Shown piece by piece: positions 19,590-27,848 of a stretch of DNA of 64,000 nt. A model generated the notes under the pieces. That model was given only the letters and a program-made list of their open reading frames with translations, searched no databases and had not been told where the DNA came from. The position numbers were made by a program, and so were the translations under genes. How positions within the stretch are numbered: position 1 is the stretch's first letter; each line of letters opens with the position of its first letter. The DNA is from Legionella erythra (GTDB lineage Bacteria; Pseudomonadota; Gammaproteobacteria; Legionellales; Legionellaceae): assembly GCF_001467615.1 (NCBI RefSeq), contig NZ_LNYA01000028.1, forward strand, positions 37,988-101,987, read 5' to 3'.

Positions 19590-20055
19590 TCTGGTTGAGC
19601 TATTAGTCTGCCTTGCGTTGGCTAGCGTACTGGCAGGGTTATATCTCGCAACGAATGCAAAAAACGAGCTACAAGCGCAACTGACGGTGGCGCAGCATCG
19701 GTTATCTCAGGCTATACAATATGCCCGTAACCAAGCCCTGGTCCAGCATTCGGCGCTGGTTTTACAGCCGGTACAACTGGAGAACTGGGCAAGAGGCATG
19801 ATGCTTTTTAAAGACAATGCCAATCACCGGCTTAGCCATCGGGATGAGCTGGTTTACGCATGGCACGGTTTTCGCTCGCCGCTAACCATTACCTGGGTGG
19901 GTTTCCAATCATCGGATTATTTGATTTTTAGCCAAACACCAGGACATGGGGCGGTGAATGGCCATTTTTCCATTGCTTATCAAGGTGTTGAAATCGGCCG
20001 GGTTGTTATTAATCGGCTTGGTCGACTCCGTTTCGCCAATTTTACAGCAAAATAG
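19525..20055 (+). CDS. Type IV pilin-like / GspH-FimT family protein
   Basis: A minor-pilin-like protein of 176 residues. The prepilin signature is AFSLVELLVCLALASVLAGLYL, with Glu at +5 and one hydrophobic helix. The residue before the cleavage site is Ala instead of the usual Gly, which may lower processing. The remainder fits the GspH/FimT fold (QYARNQALVQHS). The only upstream standard start in frame is a GTG at 19525, inside the glycosylase gene, giving a 20-residue leader. The next gene is a second pseudopilin, so both may serve type IV pilus or type II secretion assembly. Confidence 0.75.
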   Translation: MIYFWLNNNYSTTSSNRQRAFSLVELLVCLALASVLAGLYLATNAKNELQAQLTVAQHRLSQAIQYARNQALVQHSALVLQPVQLENWARGMMLFKDNANHRLSHRDELVYAWHGFRSPLTITWVGFQSSDYLIFSQTPGHGAVNGHFSIAYQGVEIGRVVINRLGRLRFANFTAK

Positions 20056-20083
20056 CCTATAATTTATACAGAATTTCCGGAAA

Positions 20084-20617
20084 ATGGTGGTTATTTTGAT
20101 AGGGAAGTGCCGGGCGGGGTTTACCCTGACAGAGTTTATGGTCACCTTGGCCGTGGCAGGTATTTTTATGGCCGTGGGTGTGCCTGCCTATTACTCCTTA
20201 ATTCAAAATAACAAAGCAGTAGGCATGGCCAATAAATTATCCGCAAGTTTCAGTTATGCCCGTATGGAAGCCATCAAACGAGGTATTCGTGTTTCTGTCT
20301 GCCCGGCAGCAAATGCCGGTTTAAATGCCTGTGGTACTGCAGCGCAGTGGGCGCAGGGCTGGATTGTATTTCTGGATGCCAATAACAATAACACCATTGA
20401 TTCAGCCGCTGATATCGTCAAAATTCAGGAAGCCCTGCCAACCGGCACGGCAGTCAATGCCAACCAGGGTATCGTCAGTTACGACAGTTCGGGCTTCGTA
20501 ACCAGCGGCGCATTGAATATGACTATCTCTGCTTCAGGCTGCAGCGGGACCAATGCCCGCGCCTTAGCCATTACGTCCAGTGGCCGCTTAACCATCGCTA
20601 AAATGACTTGTCCTTAA
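20084..20617 (+). CDS. FimT/FimU-type minor pilin
   Basis: A 177-residue pseudopilin with the canonical prepilin site G|FTLTEFMVTLAVAGIFMAVG after a short basic leader, then SYARMEAIKRGIRVSVCP, typical of FimT/GspH proteins. Two cysteines near residue 75-85 and two near the C-terminus could form disulfides as in minor pilins. It likely initiates or caps type IV pili in the inner membrane, after processing by PilD. Alternative start codons exist within the leader. Translation is 28 bases after the related upstream gene, so the two look like a diverged duplicate pair. Confidence 0.85.
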   Translation: MVVILIGKCRAGFTLTEFMVTLAVAGIFMAVGVPAYYSLIQNNKAVGMANKLSASFSYARMEAIKRGIRVSVCPAANAGLNACGTAAQWAQGWIVFLDANNNNTIDSAADIVKIQEALPTGTAVNANQGIVSYDSSGFVTSGALNMTISASGCSGTNARALAITSSGRLTIAKMTCP

Positions 20618-20695
20618 TTCAGGCCGCTTCTCATTCTGTTTTCTTCCAGCCGCCAATGTTATACTGTCTGGCGTTTTTGCCACCTGTTAACCGTG

Positions 20696-21232
20696 ATGTC
20701 ATTTGAAATTTTACCAGCGCTGACCCGCTCCTTGACGCCGCCTAAAGCCTTGCTGCCCTGGCTGACTCATGCCGACGAGCTGTCCCTGAAATTGCGTGAG
20801 AAGACGGGTGGGGTTGCACTTTGCGTGCTAAAGCAGGCTTGGGTACCAACTGGCTGGTGGGAAAAATCAGTATTGGATTTGACCATCGCCACCGTGATTC
20901 ATCGTGAGGTGATTGTTTCAGCGGCAAAGACACCATGTTGGTACGGACGAACTATCATACCCGCACCTACCTGGTTAAAAAATCAATCTTTTTTTGGGCG
21001 TTTACGTCAGGAGTCTTTAGGACGTCTTGTGTTTTATAGCGATGAGGTGAGGCGCACAGGTACCCATTATTATGCGGTGAATTCCACCTGCATGGAATAT
21101 TATTGGCCTGACAGTGCATTGATTGAGAAAGAATCCCTGCTTTGGATTCGCCTGTCAAAATTTGTTATTTTCGAGAAATACCCGTTTAGCTTAATTGAAA
21201 TTTTATTGCCTGGACTTTTGCGAGTAATCTGA
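20696..21232 (+). CDS. ubiC: Chorismate-pyruvate lyase
   Basis: Splits chorismate to 4-hydroxybenzoate and pyruvate, the first step of ubiquinone synthesis. The 178 residues are close to the E. coli 165. WYGRTIIP carries the conserved active-site arginine near residue 83, and the C-terminal FEKYPFSLIEILLPG carries the catalytic glutamate. The ATG at 20696 is preferred over a GTG one codon earlier. Its stop codon shares one base with the ubiA ATG, matching the ubiCA operon of other gammaproteobacteria. Confidence 0.92.
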   Translation: MSFEILPALTRSLTPPKALLPWLTHADELSLKLREKTGGVALCVLKQAWVPTGWWEKSVLDLTIATVIHREVIVSAAKTPCWYGRTIIPAPTWLKNQSFFGRLRQESLGRLVFYSDEVRRTGTHYYAVNSTCMEYYWPDSALIEKESLLWIRLSKFVIFEKYPFSLIEILLPGLLRVI

Positions 21233-22083
21233 TGGATGTTTGGTCTTATCTCCGCCTGATGCGTTTCCATAAACCGGCTGGAACCCTGTTATTATGGGCA
21301 CCCACCGCTTGGGCTCTATGGATAGGTTCAGAGGGAACGCCGCCTTTGGCGCTGTTGATTTATTTTTTCTTAGGCACCGTCATGATGCGCGCTGCCGGTT
21401 GCGTAATGAATGATATAGCGGATCGCCACATTGACTGCCATGTGCAGCGCACACGGGAAAGGCCCTTAACCAGCGGCCAACTGACGCTTTGGCAGGCAGC
21501 CGGCACCTTGTGCGTGTTATTGAGCCTGGCGCTACTCATCTTGTTGCAACTCCCCCATGCCTGCTTTTATTATGCTGTGATTGCATTGTTTTTAACCTTT
21601 ATCTACCCCTTCTGTAAACGCTTTATTGCGTGTCCTCAACTGGTATTGGGATTAGCGTTTTCAATGGGTATTCCCATGGCTTTTGCTGCCTTGCATCGCC
21701 CGGTCGACTTAGCGATGACCTTGTTATTTATCATTAATTTTGCCTGGATTGTAGCTTACGATACGGAGTATGCCATGGTCGACAGGAAAGATGATTTACG
21801 CATCGGCGTAAAATCCACGGCTATATTTTTTGCGCAATGGGATAAATTGATCATTGGTCTGCTGCAGATGCTTTTACACAGCCTGTGGTTGCCTTTAGCC
21901 TGGATTTCCTCCTTTTCACTGCCTTTTTTCTTGGGCTGGGCTGTGGGTGGAGCGATGTTAGGTTATCAGCAATGGCTTATACTGGAGCGCGAAGAAACAG
22001 CCTGTTTTAAGGCATTCAATATGAACAGCTGGTACGGTTTAAGCTTGTGGGCAGGGCTTATTCTGGACGGGTGGTTTAAGTAA
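21232..22083 (+). CDS. ubiA: 4-hydroxybenzoate octaprenyltransferase
   Basis: Attaches the polyprenyl tail to 4-hydroxybenzoate made by UbiC, at the inner membrane. The 283 residues contain about eight hydrophobic helices. The first aspartate-rich motif NDIADRHID is near residue 62 and the second, YDTEYAMVDRKDD, near 178. Both are needed for magnesium-diphosphate binding. Directly coupled to ubiC (TGATG). Confidence 0.96.
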   Translation: MDVWSYLRLMRFHKPAGTLLLWAPTAWALWIGSEGTPPLALLIYFFLGTVMMRAAGCVMNDIADRHIDCHVQRTRERPLTSGQLTLWQAAGTLCVLLSLALLILLQLPHACFYYAVIALFLTFIYPFCKRFIACPQLVLGLAFSMGIPMAFAALHRPVDLAMTLLFIINFAWIVAYDTEYAMVDRKDDLRIGVKSTAIFFAQWDKLIIGLLQMLLHSLWLPLAWISSFSLPFFLGWAVGGAMLGYQQWLILEREETACFKAFNMNSWYGLSLWAGLILDGWFK

Positions 22084-22117
22084 TTCGAGAGAGAGCGGGT
22101 TTGCGTTGCCTGATTAA

Positions 22118-22879
22118 TTATTGAACGAGTTCGTCCAATAAGCTGCTGGCGCCGATTCTAAACCAGCTTGAATGGACTTGTTTTGCTAAACAATATTCTG
22201 CCAGTTGCATGTAGGACAAGGCCTGCGCTTTCTGTTTTACCCCGCCTGACACCTTGATGCCGCAGGCGGAGCCGCTGTCCTGGATGGCTTTCAGCAGGGT
22301 AAAAACGGCAAGCGGCGTGGCGCCGACAGGTAGTTTACCTGTTGACGTTTTTAGAAAATCACAACCTTGATCCAGGATTTCACGACAGGCATGGTAGAGG
22401 GTTATAGCGGAAGGGAAGGCACCCGTTTCGAGGATCACTTTAAAGCCTGTCTGCTTATCGCGGCAGAGGGCGTACAGGGAGCGGCAATGCGCCAGGGCTT
22501 GGAGGGTTTCTCCTTTTAGATACGCTGTATAAGGGAAAACATAATCAATTTCATCCGCTTTGCCCTCGTCAATGGCCAGACGAACTTCCTGTTCTACTTC
22601 AGCAAGAGGCTGCAATCCACTCGGAAAATTGACGACCGTTGCCCTCTTAAACGAAAAATGTTTAGGAAGGCAAGGAAGATGTTTTGGGTATACACAGGCG
22701 GCAGCAACAGGGTAGCTTGTTAGTTTTTCCACAAATTGCGACAGGGCCTGTGCGTCAGCCTCGGTATCGAGCAGTGTCAGATCAAGCAGGGCGATTATTT
22801 CTTCAGAATCTGGAATGCGTTGCTTTTTGCCTTGCTCCAGCTGTTGAAGTGTCTGACTGTACTCGTTTTCGATGTTCAT
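22118..22879 (-). CDS. deoC: Deoxyribose-phosphate aldolase
   Basis: Cleaves 2-deoxyribose-5-phosphate to glyceraldehyde-3-phosphate and acetaldehyde in deoxynucleoside salvage. The 253-residue TIM barrel resembles the E. coli type. DLTLLDTEAD lies near the start, KVILETGAF near residue 150, and the Schiff-base lysine is in FLKTSTGK near 170. GIKVSGGVK carries the second lysine near 203. It overlaps the purine nucleoside phosphorylase by four bases, so phosphorolysis and sugar breakdown are coexpressed. No deoB is adjacent. Confidence 0.95.
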   Translation of the reverse strand: MNIENEYSQTLQQLEQGKKQRIPDSEEIIALLDLTLLDTEADAQALSQFVEKLTSYPVAAACVYPKHLPCLPKHFSFKRATVVNFPSGLQPLAEVEQEVRLAIDEGKADEIDYVFPYTAYLKGETLQALAHCRSLYALCRDKQTGFKVILETGAFPSAITLYHACREILDQGCDFLKTSTGKLPVGATPLAVFTLLKAIQDSGSACGIKVSGGVKQKAQALSYMQLAEYCLAKQVHSSWFRIGASSLLDELVQ

Positions 22880-23706
22880 GCAAGACCTGCAATGAAACCT
22901 TTAATCAGGCGGTTTAATTTTTCTGCCGCCTGAGACGCCATCATGACTACCGCCTCATGGCTGTGGCTGCTGCTGGCTAAACCAGTGGCATAATTGGTAA
23001 TGGTTGCGATAACTGCTACTTTCATGCCGCAATGGTTAGCCACCAGTACTTCGGGCACTGTCGACATGCCGACGGCATCCGCTCCCCAAATGCGAAAAGC
23101 ACGGATTTCGGCAGCCGTTTCATAGTTAGGCCCCAGTATCGATAAATACACACCCTGATGGAGATTAATCTGTTCTTTTAAAGCGATCTGTAAAAGTGTC
23201 TGGCGGGTGGCTTTATCGTAAGCATTGTCCAGTGGGAAAAAACGCGGACCGAATTCGTCATCATTAGGGCCAACCAATGGATTGCCAGGCTGCAGGTTGA
23301 TGTGATCAGTAATGAGCATTAATTCCCCAGGGCCTACATCCTCCCGTAAGGAACCTGACGCGTTTGTGGCAAAAAAGTATTCGCAACCCAGTAATTTTAA
23401 GGTGCGGACGTAGGTTTTCACCACGCTATAATCGACACCTTCATACGTGTGGGCACGACCTTGCAAACACACAACGCCAACACCGTTCAGATAGCCCAGA
23501 ACCAGTTTACTGCCATGACCATGCACGGAGGTTTTGGGAAACCCGGGTAATTGGGTATATTCAATGGATACGGCATTGTCCAACTGCTCAGCAAAACTGC
23601 CTAAGCCGGAGCCTAAAACGATCCCAATAACAGGGCTGAAGTCAGGAACAATTTTCTTAATTTCCGCTGCTGCCAGATGGGCCGGGCTTAAATTCGTTTG
23701 CGTCAT
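22876..23706 (-). CDS. Purine nucleoside phosphorylase (XapA/PunA type)
   Basis: Phosphorolyses purine (deoxy)nucleosides to base and (deoxy)ribose-1-phosphate. The 276 residues carry GIVLGSGLGSFA near residue 28, the phosphate-binding HGHGSKL and NASGSL, and GMSTVPEVLVANHCGMKV near the C-side, all of the trimeric high-molecular-mass class. The E. coli XapA and the mammalian PNP share this pattern, so xanthosine activity is possible. The start at 23706 is preceded by GGAAG at good spacing. The longer frame from 23757 lacks a ribosome-binding site. Confidence 0.92.
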   Translation of the reverse strand: MTQTNLSPAHLAAAEIKKIVPDFSPVIGIVLGSGLGSFAEQLDNAVSIEYTQLPGFPKTSVHGHGSKLVLGYLNGVGVVCLQGRAHTYEGVDYSVVKTYVRTLKLLGCEYFFATNASGSLREDVGPGELMLITDHINLQPGNPLVGPNDDEFGPRFFPLDNAYDKATRQTLLQIALKEQINLHQGVYLSILGPNYETAAEIRAFRIWGADAVGMSTVPEVLVANHCGMKVAVIATITNYATGLASSSHSHEAVVMMASQAAEKLNRLIKGFIAGLA

Positions 23707-23791
23707 TTTTCTTCCAATATTCTCTTGGGTTACAAAATCGCTGCTGACTATACTCATTATCGAGTGGGCTTACAAGACGTTAAAATTACGC

Positions 23792-23818
23792 AAGCATTTT
23801 TTTGCAATTAAAATGCTT
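23792..23818. repeat. AT-rich hairpin AAGCATTTT / AAAATGCTT
   Basis: A perfect nine-base-pair inverted repeat with a nine-base loop, in the 248-base gap between the divergent phosphorylase and BNR genes. It could be an operator or a hairpin in one leader. Apart from this I see nothing recognisable in the gap. Confidence 0.4.
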
Positions 23819-23954
23819 ATTAATGAGGGGATTAAGTAAATTAAACCTGCGTTTTATTATGACATTGATTTAAACACTACTGGCCGCCCTTGCGGGGTTG
23901 TTTGTCAGTGTCTTATCGGGTTAACATAGCGTATTTTGCTGATTGTATTCATTC

Positions 23955-25070
23955 ATGCCCACTGTTCAAAGAAGAAAAATTGCTTTATTGACCGTTGTTA
24001 TCCTCCTTATCCTCATTAACTTAAGCTTGCGGATGATGCACTATTGGGCCAACCGAAAAATCACCAACAACCTGTTGTCCACACCGGCAGCGGATTTGGT
24101 GAAGACCAGTAAAAAGGATGTTGCCCCCTGGCAGTTGTTAAGTAAAGGGGTGATGGAAACGGTGCAGGCCGTTGTCGGTAGCCATGTGATTTATGCCGGT
24201 GGTTTCGATGCCTTGAATGATGACAATGGGCCAGTGTACAAGTCGCTGGATGGCGGAAAAACCTGGACTGCGGCAAGCCAGGGTTTTCCTGAAAACGCGC
24301 TGGTGAATGCCGTGGCGGCCCTTGACGAAAAAAAAGTCTATGCCGCTACCTGGGGAGCAGGCCTATTTAAGACGGATGATGGCGGCAATACCTGGCTTAG
24401 TATTAGTCAGGGGTTGCCGGGTAAAGATATTTTAGCTCTTTCGGTTGTAGATGAGAACGTAGTGTATGTCAGTGTTTCCGGCAGCCTGACTTCGCGCGGC
24501 GGTATATTTAAAACAGTTGATGGCGGTGCTCATTGGCAAAGCGTTTACAAAACCTGGCCTAATCGCGTGTTAAGCCTCGATGCGGTTGATGCCAACACGG
24601 TTTATGCGGGGATTAGTCCAGGCTGGGCCACGAATGGAACGCTTATGAAGACTACCGATGGCGGGGCGCATTGGTCGACGCTTTATGTCGGCTCCCGTCA
24701 TTTGCAGATCACCAATCTCGCGGCCTATGATGCCAATACGGTGTATGCCGCCACCTCGGAAGGCATGCTAAAAAGCACCGACGGCGGCCAATACTGGATG
24801 GCTGTTAATGCCGGCTTGCCCATTTCGTTTAATGCCACAACCTATTCCCTGTCAGGGTTGTATGTTGAAAATGACCGGGTGGTCTATGTCGGAGCAAGAA
24901 CTGACACGGCGCGAAGCGGTGCGGTTTATTATACCGTAGACGGTGGGATTCACTGGTTTTCAGCGCGAAAAGGATTAAAGACCGATTCCGTAAACAGCAT
25001 TCAGGTTTTAAAAAAGGGTACCGCTTATATCGGTACCAATCAGGGGGTATTTAAATCGCAGATTCGCTAA
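23955..25070 (+). CDS. BNR/Asp-box repeat beta-propeller protein, membrane anchored
   Basis: A 371-residue protein of unknown function. An N-terminal hydrophobic segment (residues 11-30) after a basic start looks like an uncleaved signal anchor. At least six Asp-box repeats of the form S-x-D-G-G-x-T-W follow: SLDGGKTW, KTDDGGNTW, KTVDGGAHW, KTTDGGAHW, KSTDGGQYW and YTVDGGIHW. These are the turns of a beta-propeller as in sialidase-like and YCF48/sortilin-type proteins. No sialidase catalytic set is evident, so a binding or scaffolding role outside the inner membrane is more likely. ATG at 23955; an upstream TTG is less likely. Confidence 0.8.
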   Translation: MPTVQRRKIALLTVVILLILINLSLRMMHYWANRKITNNLLSTPAADLVKTSKKDVAPWQLLSKGVMETVQAVVGSHVIYAGGFDALNDDNGPVYKSLDGGKTWTAASQGFPENALVNAVAALDEKKVYAATWGAGLFKTDDGGNTWLSISQGLPGKDILALSVVDENVVYVSVSGSLTSRGGIFKTVDGGAHWQSVYKTWPNRVLSLDAVDANTVYAGISPGWATNGTLMKTTDGGAHWSTLYVGSRHLQITNLAAYDANTVYAATSEGMLKSTDGGQYWMAVNAGLPISFNATTYSLSGLYVENDRVVYVGARTDTARSGAVYYTVDGGIHWFSARKGLKTDSVNSIQVLKKGTAYIGTNQGVFKSQIR

Positions 25071-25073
25071 AGG

Positions 25074-26453
25074 CTAAAGGAGTTGACATACGTTGGAGGT
25101 CATCGCGTTTGCATGACGAGCCAGCCTTAAATCGGCCTGAGTGTTTGTGTATTTCATCAATTCGATGAGATCATTTTTATGCAGCGTCTCTGCCAATTCT
25201 GGAAATGTGTGGCCCATGATAAGGGCTGTCAATTCAAGAGGCAATGCAAGCAGATGGTCATAAAGCTGACGATCCGTTGAGGAGGCGGTGTGCTCCTTGA
25301 CTTTACCAAAAAAGCGCATGGCATTTTTCATGGCCAGTAATTTTTTAATATAATGTTCATTAAAATGAGCCCCTTGTTGAATTAATAGGGCTGAGCACTC
25401 AGGGGTAAGAATGATGGTCTTGTGGAAATCGGTTTTGGGATGAAAGGCCAGAGGCAGGTATTTTTGCAAAAATAACAACTCCTGCTCAAATATCTCATGA
25501 TTGCGTTTCCCTTTGGCATAATATTCCTGATAAGCTTCATTACGCGGCACATCAAAAGCCAGGCAACCGTCCGGTTGAATGGTAAATTCTGCCTCACTCA
25601 ACAGAGCCCATTCGGTGTATGTCCAGCTATAATGCCCTTGGTCGTGTGCTACCTGACCAATGGCGGGGCGAAAAAATCGCTTTTTTGCTTCCAGGCCTAA
25701 ATTTTTCACCAGATGGGTTAGTTCATTCTCCCTGTAAGTTAAAAGCAATTGCGTCATCTCAATGAGCATCCTGATTTGACTGTGGTGATCTAGCGGGGCA
25801 GCAAGAAGCTTATCGGTCGGCGTGTAAAGGATGAGATAACGCCTTTTCATATCCAGGCATTCTCTAAACGATATATTCTGTTGTCTGGCAAACTGATAAA
25901 TTTTACTCAGGGCAGCAAGGGTCGATTGGTAAAGGGCAACGGAACTATTCATGGAGAGGAGTGTAGCAGCCAGTTGCCCGGTCACCAGCTCACGCTTTAA
26001 TGAGCCTTGAAGCAGGTCTTCCAGCGGTTGGGTTAATTGGCCTTCTATGGTTTTATCATGAATAATTGAATGACCCATCAGGGTGTGATCAAATTCCTGG
26101 TATTCAAGGTAATCATCAATGACCGCAAAGAAATCCAGGGCGGTGGAACGATGATACGGCAATTGATATTGCACGGCTGTGATTTTGCCCAGGTAGGGTT
26201 TATTCTGATAATGTAACTCAATAAAGGCGTTGGATTCCTCACTGATTAGTTCCTGGGTGTCCAATCGCTTCAGGTTCTTCACGTGAAAGGGTTCAGCCTG
26301 GTATAATGAAAGCAGCATCTGCAGGATGTGTCCTGCCGTGTTGTTTCTGCTATGCCAGACAGCTTCCTGCTCGTTTTCGCAAAAAGAAAGCGTTTCAAAA
26401 ATCATTTTAATCGCATTATCATGTTGCTTTACAACGATATTTAAAAGACGCAT
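25074..26453 (-). CDS. Unknown protein, 459 residues, possible effector
   Basis: I do not recognise this protein. It is soluble, mostly alpha-helical by composition, with no signal peptide, no transmembrane segment and no catalytic motif I can name. The start at 26453 (MRLLNIVVKQ) is chosen because AAGGA lies eight bases ahead and a near-consensus promoter ends about 30 bases ahead. That promoter position rules out the longer frame from 26537. It lies convergent to the BNR gene (three bases between stops) and behind marR. The lone gene structure with its own promoter, in a Legionella accessory block, is compatible with a Dot/Icm substrate, but the C-terminus has no strong E-block. Confidence 0.65.
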   Translation of the reverse strand: MRLLNIVVKQHDNAIKMIFETLSFCENEQEAVWHSRNNTAGHILQMLLSLYQAEPFHVKNLKRLDTQELISEESNAFIELHYQNKPYLGKITAVQYQLPYHRSTALDFFAVIDDYLEYQEFDHTLMGHSIIHDKTIEGQLTQPLEDLLQGSLKRELVTGQLAATLLSMNSSVALYQSTLAALSKIYQFARQQNISFRECLDMKRRYLILYTPTDKLLAAPLDHHSQIRMLIEMTQLLLTYRENELTHLVKNLGLEAKKRFFRPAIGQVAHDQGHYSWTYTEWALLSEAEFTIQPDGCLAFDVPRNEAYQEYYAKGKRNHEIFEQELLFLQKYLPLAFHPKTDFHKTIILTPECSALLIQQGAHFNEHYIKKLLAMKNAMRFFGKVKEHTASSTDRQLYDHLLALPLELTALIMGHTFPELAETLHKNDLIELMKYTNTQADLRLARHANAMTSNVCQLL

Positions 26454-26483
26454 TGAATTCATCCTTGAATTGGTAGCCGATAC

Positions 26484-26512
26484 ATTGTAGGCGGTATAAG
26501 CTACTGTTTCAA
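26484..26512 (-). promoter_or_regulatory. Strong candidate promoter of the 459-residue gene
   Basis: Minus strand TTGAAA (26512-26507), exactly 17 bases, then TACAAT (26489-26484). Five of six bases match consensus in both boxes. The predicted start of RNA is about 24 bases before the ATG at 26453. Confidence 0.65.
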
Positions 26513-26558
26513 TTATAAAAATTAGAATGTTACCCAACGCAGTGGGGAAAGAACACGG

Positions 26559-26978
26559 TCAACGCCACTCCTTTTTCAGGTTATCCAAAACGCGCTTAAT
26601 CAAGGCCTGAAACTGGTTTTTTTCCGCCTCACTGAAACCCTGGAGAGCAAGATCATTGAGACGTCTGGCGTTTTCAGCCAGCATGGGTTCTGTCTGTTTG
26701 CCTTTTTCACTGAGATAAATCAATACCGCACGCCTGTCTAAGGGGCTCGGTTGGCGATGGATAAACCCGTCGCGTTCCATGCGATCCAGCGTTCTTACCG
26801 CTGTTGGCTGTTCCACGTCAATGCGTTGTACCAGTTCGGTTTGAGTGAGCCCGTCCTGATTGAACAGCTCCATCAGAATAAAGGTGTAGGCATGATTAAT
26901 GTCATACGGCTTTAGTAATTCATTGGCACGCTTTAGCAGCAGGCGATTGGTTTTTTTTAACAGGGTGGACAGGTACAT
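26559..26978 (-). CDS. MarR family transcriptional regulator
   Basis: A 139-residue winged-helix regulator. The recognition region TQTELVQRIDVEQPTAVRTLDRMERDGFI (residues about 43-72) and the wing DRRAVLIYLSEKG are typical MarR. The ligand is unknown. It is divergent from the PhzF-like gene across 78 bases that contain a symmetric palindrome. Local control of itself and that gene, in response to a small aromatic or oxidising compound, is therefore likely. Confidence 0.9.
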   Translation of the reverse strand: MYLSTLLKKTNRLLLKRANELLKPYDINHAYTFILMELFNQDGLTQTELVQRIDVEQPTAVRTLDRMERDGFIHRQPSPLDRRAVLIYLSEKGKQTEPMLAENARRLNDLALQGFSEAEKNQFQALIKRVLDNLKKEWR

Positions 26979-26993
26979 ACTATTCTCGTTATT

Positions 26994-27013
26994 TGTATAG
27001 CTTGCTATATAAT
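26994..27013. promoter_or_regulatory. Probable MarR operator overlapping divergent promoters
   Basis: The perfect palindrome TATAGC-TT-GCTATA lies at 26996-27009. It overlaps a TATAAT -10 candidate at 27008-27013 on the plus strand and a TATACA candidate on the minus strand. Binding by the dimer encoded alongside would block both genes. No matching -35 boxes of quality are present. Confidence 0.65.
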
Positions 27014-27056
27014 AATAGGCTATGTTAATATTACCGTGGTTGTTCAGGAGTAAGCA

Positions 27057-27848
27057 ATGAAAACGTTAAAAATTTATCAAGTCGATGCGTTTGCCTCATC
27101 GTTGTTTCGTGGAAATCCCGCGGCTGTTTGTCCTTTACAGGCGTGGTTGCCGGATGACATTCTGCAGGCCATTGCCAGTGAAAATAATCTATCGGAAACG
27201 GCTTTTTTTGTGCCCGCGGGTGAGGGTTTTCACTTGCGCTGGTTTACGCCGAATGAAGAAATTGAGCTTTGCGGCCATGCCACCTTAGCCAGTGCGCATG
27301 TCCTTTTTGAGAAAATGAATTATAAGCGGCAAACAATTCCGTTTACCTGTTTAAGCGGTGAGCTGCGGGTTGAGCGGCAGCAGGAGGGGCTGGTGATGGA
27401 TTTTCCTGCGCTGCCTTATGAAGAGATATCCTGGCAGCCTGATTATGGAATAACCGGTCTGCCAAAACCGGAAAAGATACTAAAAAGCCGTTTTGATTTA
27501 ATGTTTGTCTATGGGAACGAAGCGGATGTGGCTCTCGCAAAACCTAATCTTGACGCCGTGGCGCAACTGGATTACCGGGGTTTGATTTTAACGGCGCCGG
27601 CAAGCAAAACCGATGTGTATTCGCGGTGTTTCTATCCCGGTTGCGATGTGCCGGAGGATCCGGTCACGGGTTCTGCCCATTGTGTGATTGCCCCTTACTG
27701 GTGTGAGCAATTGGCTAAAAACACAATCACTGCGAGCCAGGGTGGCCGTCGCCTGGGCGAGTTACGCTGCGAGGTCAAAGGCGATCGTGTTTTTCTAAGC
27801 GGAACATGCCAGCTTTACCTTGAAGGGATAATTTACCTACCGGAATGA
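27057..27848 (+). CDS. PhzF family isomerase/epimerase
   Basis: A 263-residue protein of the diaminopimelate-epimerase fold. QVDAFASSLFRGNPAAVC at the N-terminus, NNLSETAFF with the conserved catalytic glutamate near residue 46, FTPNEEIELCGHATLASA near 65-85, and the C-half signature DPVTGSAHCVIAPYW near 200 are all PhzF hallmarks. PhzF itself isomerises a phenazine precursor, but most homologues have unknown substrates and no phenazine genes are nearby. The divergent MarR gene suggests a small-molecule response. Its 3' end overlaps the convergent transporter gene by 12 bases. Confidence 0.9.
   Translation: MKTLKIYQVDAFASSLFRGNPAAVCPLQAWLPDDILQAIASENNLSETAFFVPAGEGFHLRWFTPNEEIELCGHATLASAHVLFEKMNYKRQTIPFTCLSGELRVERQQEGLVMDFPALPYEEISWQPDYGITGLPKPEKILKSRFDLMFVYGNEADVALAKPNLDAVAQLDYRGLILTAPASKTDVYSRCFYPGCDVPEDPVTGSAHCVIAPYWCEQLAKNTITASQGGRRLGELRCEVKGDRVFLSGTCQLYLEGIIYLPE

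Noticed and set aside
26454..26537. Longer start of the 459-residue unknown protein at 26537
   Set aside because: A near-consensus promoter at 26484-26512 lies inside the extra segment, so that part would not be transcribed from it. The ribosome site also favours 26453.
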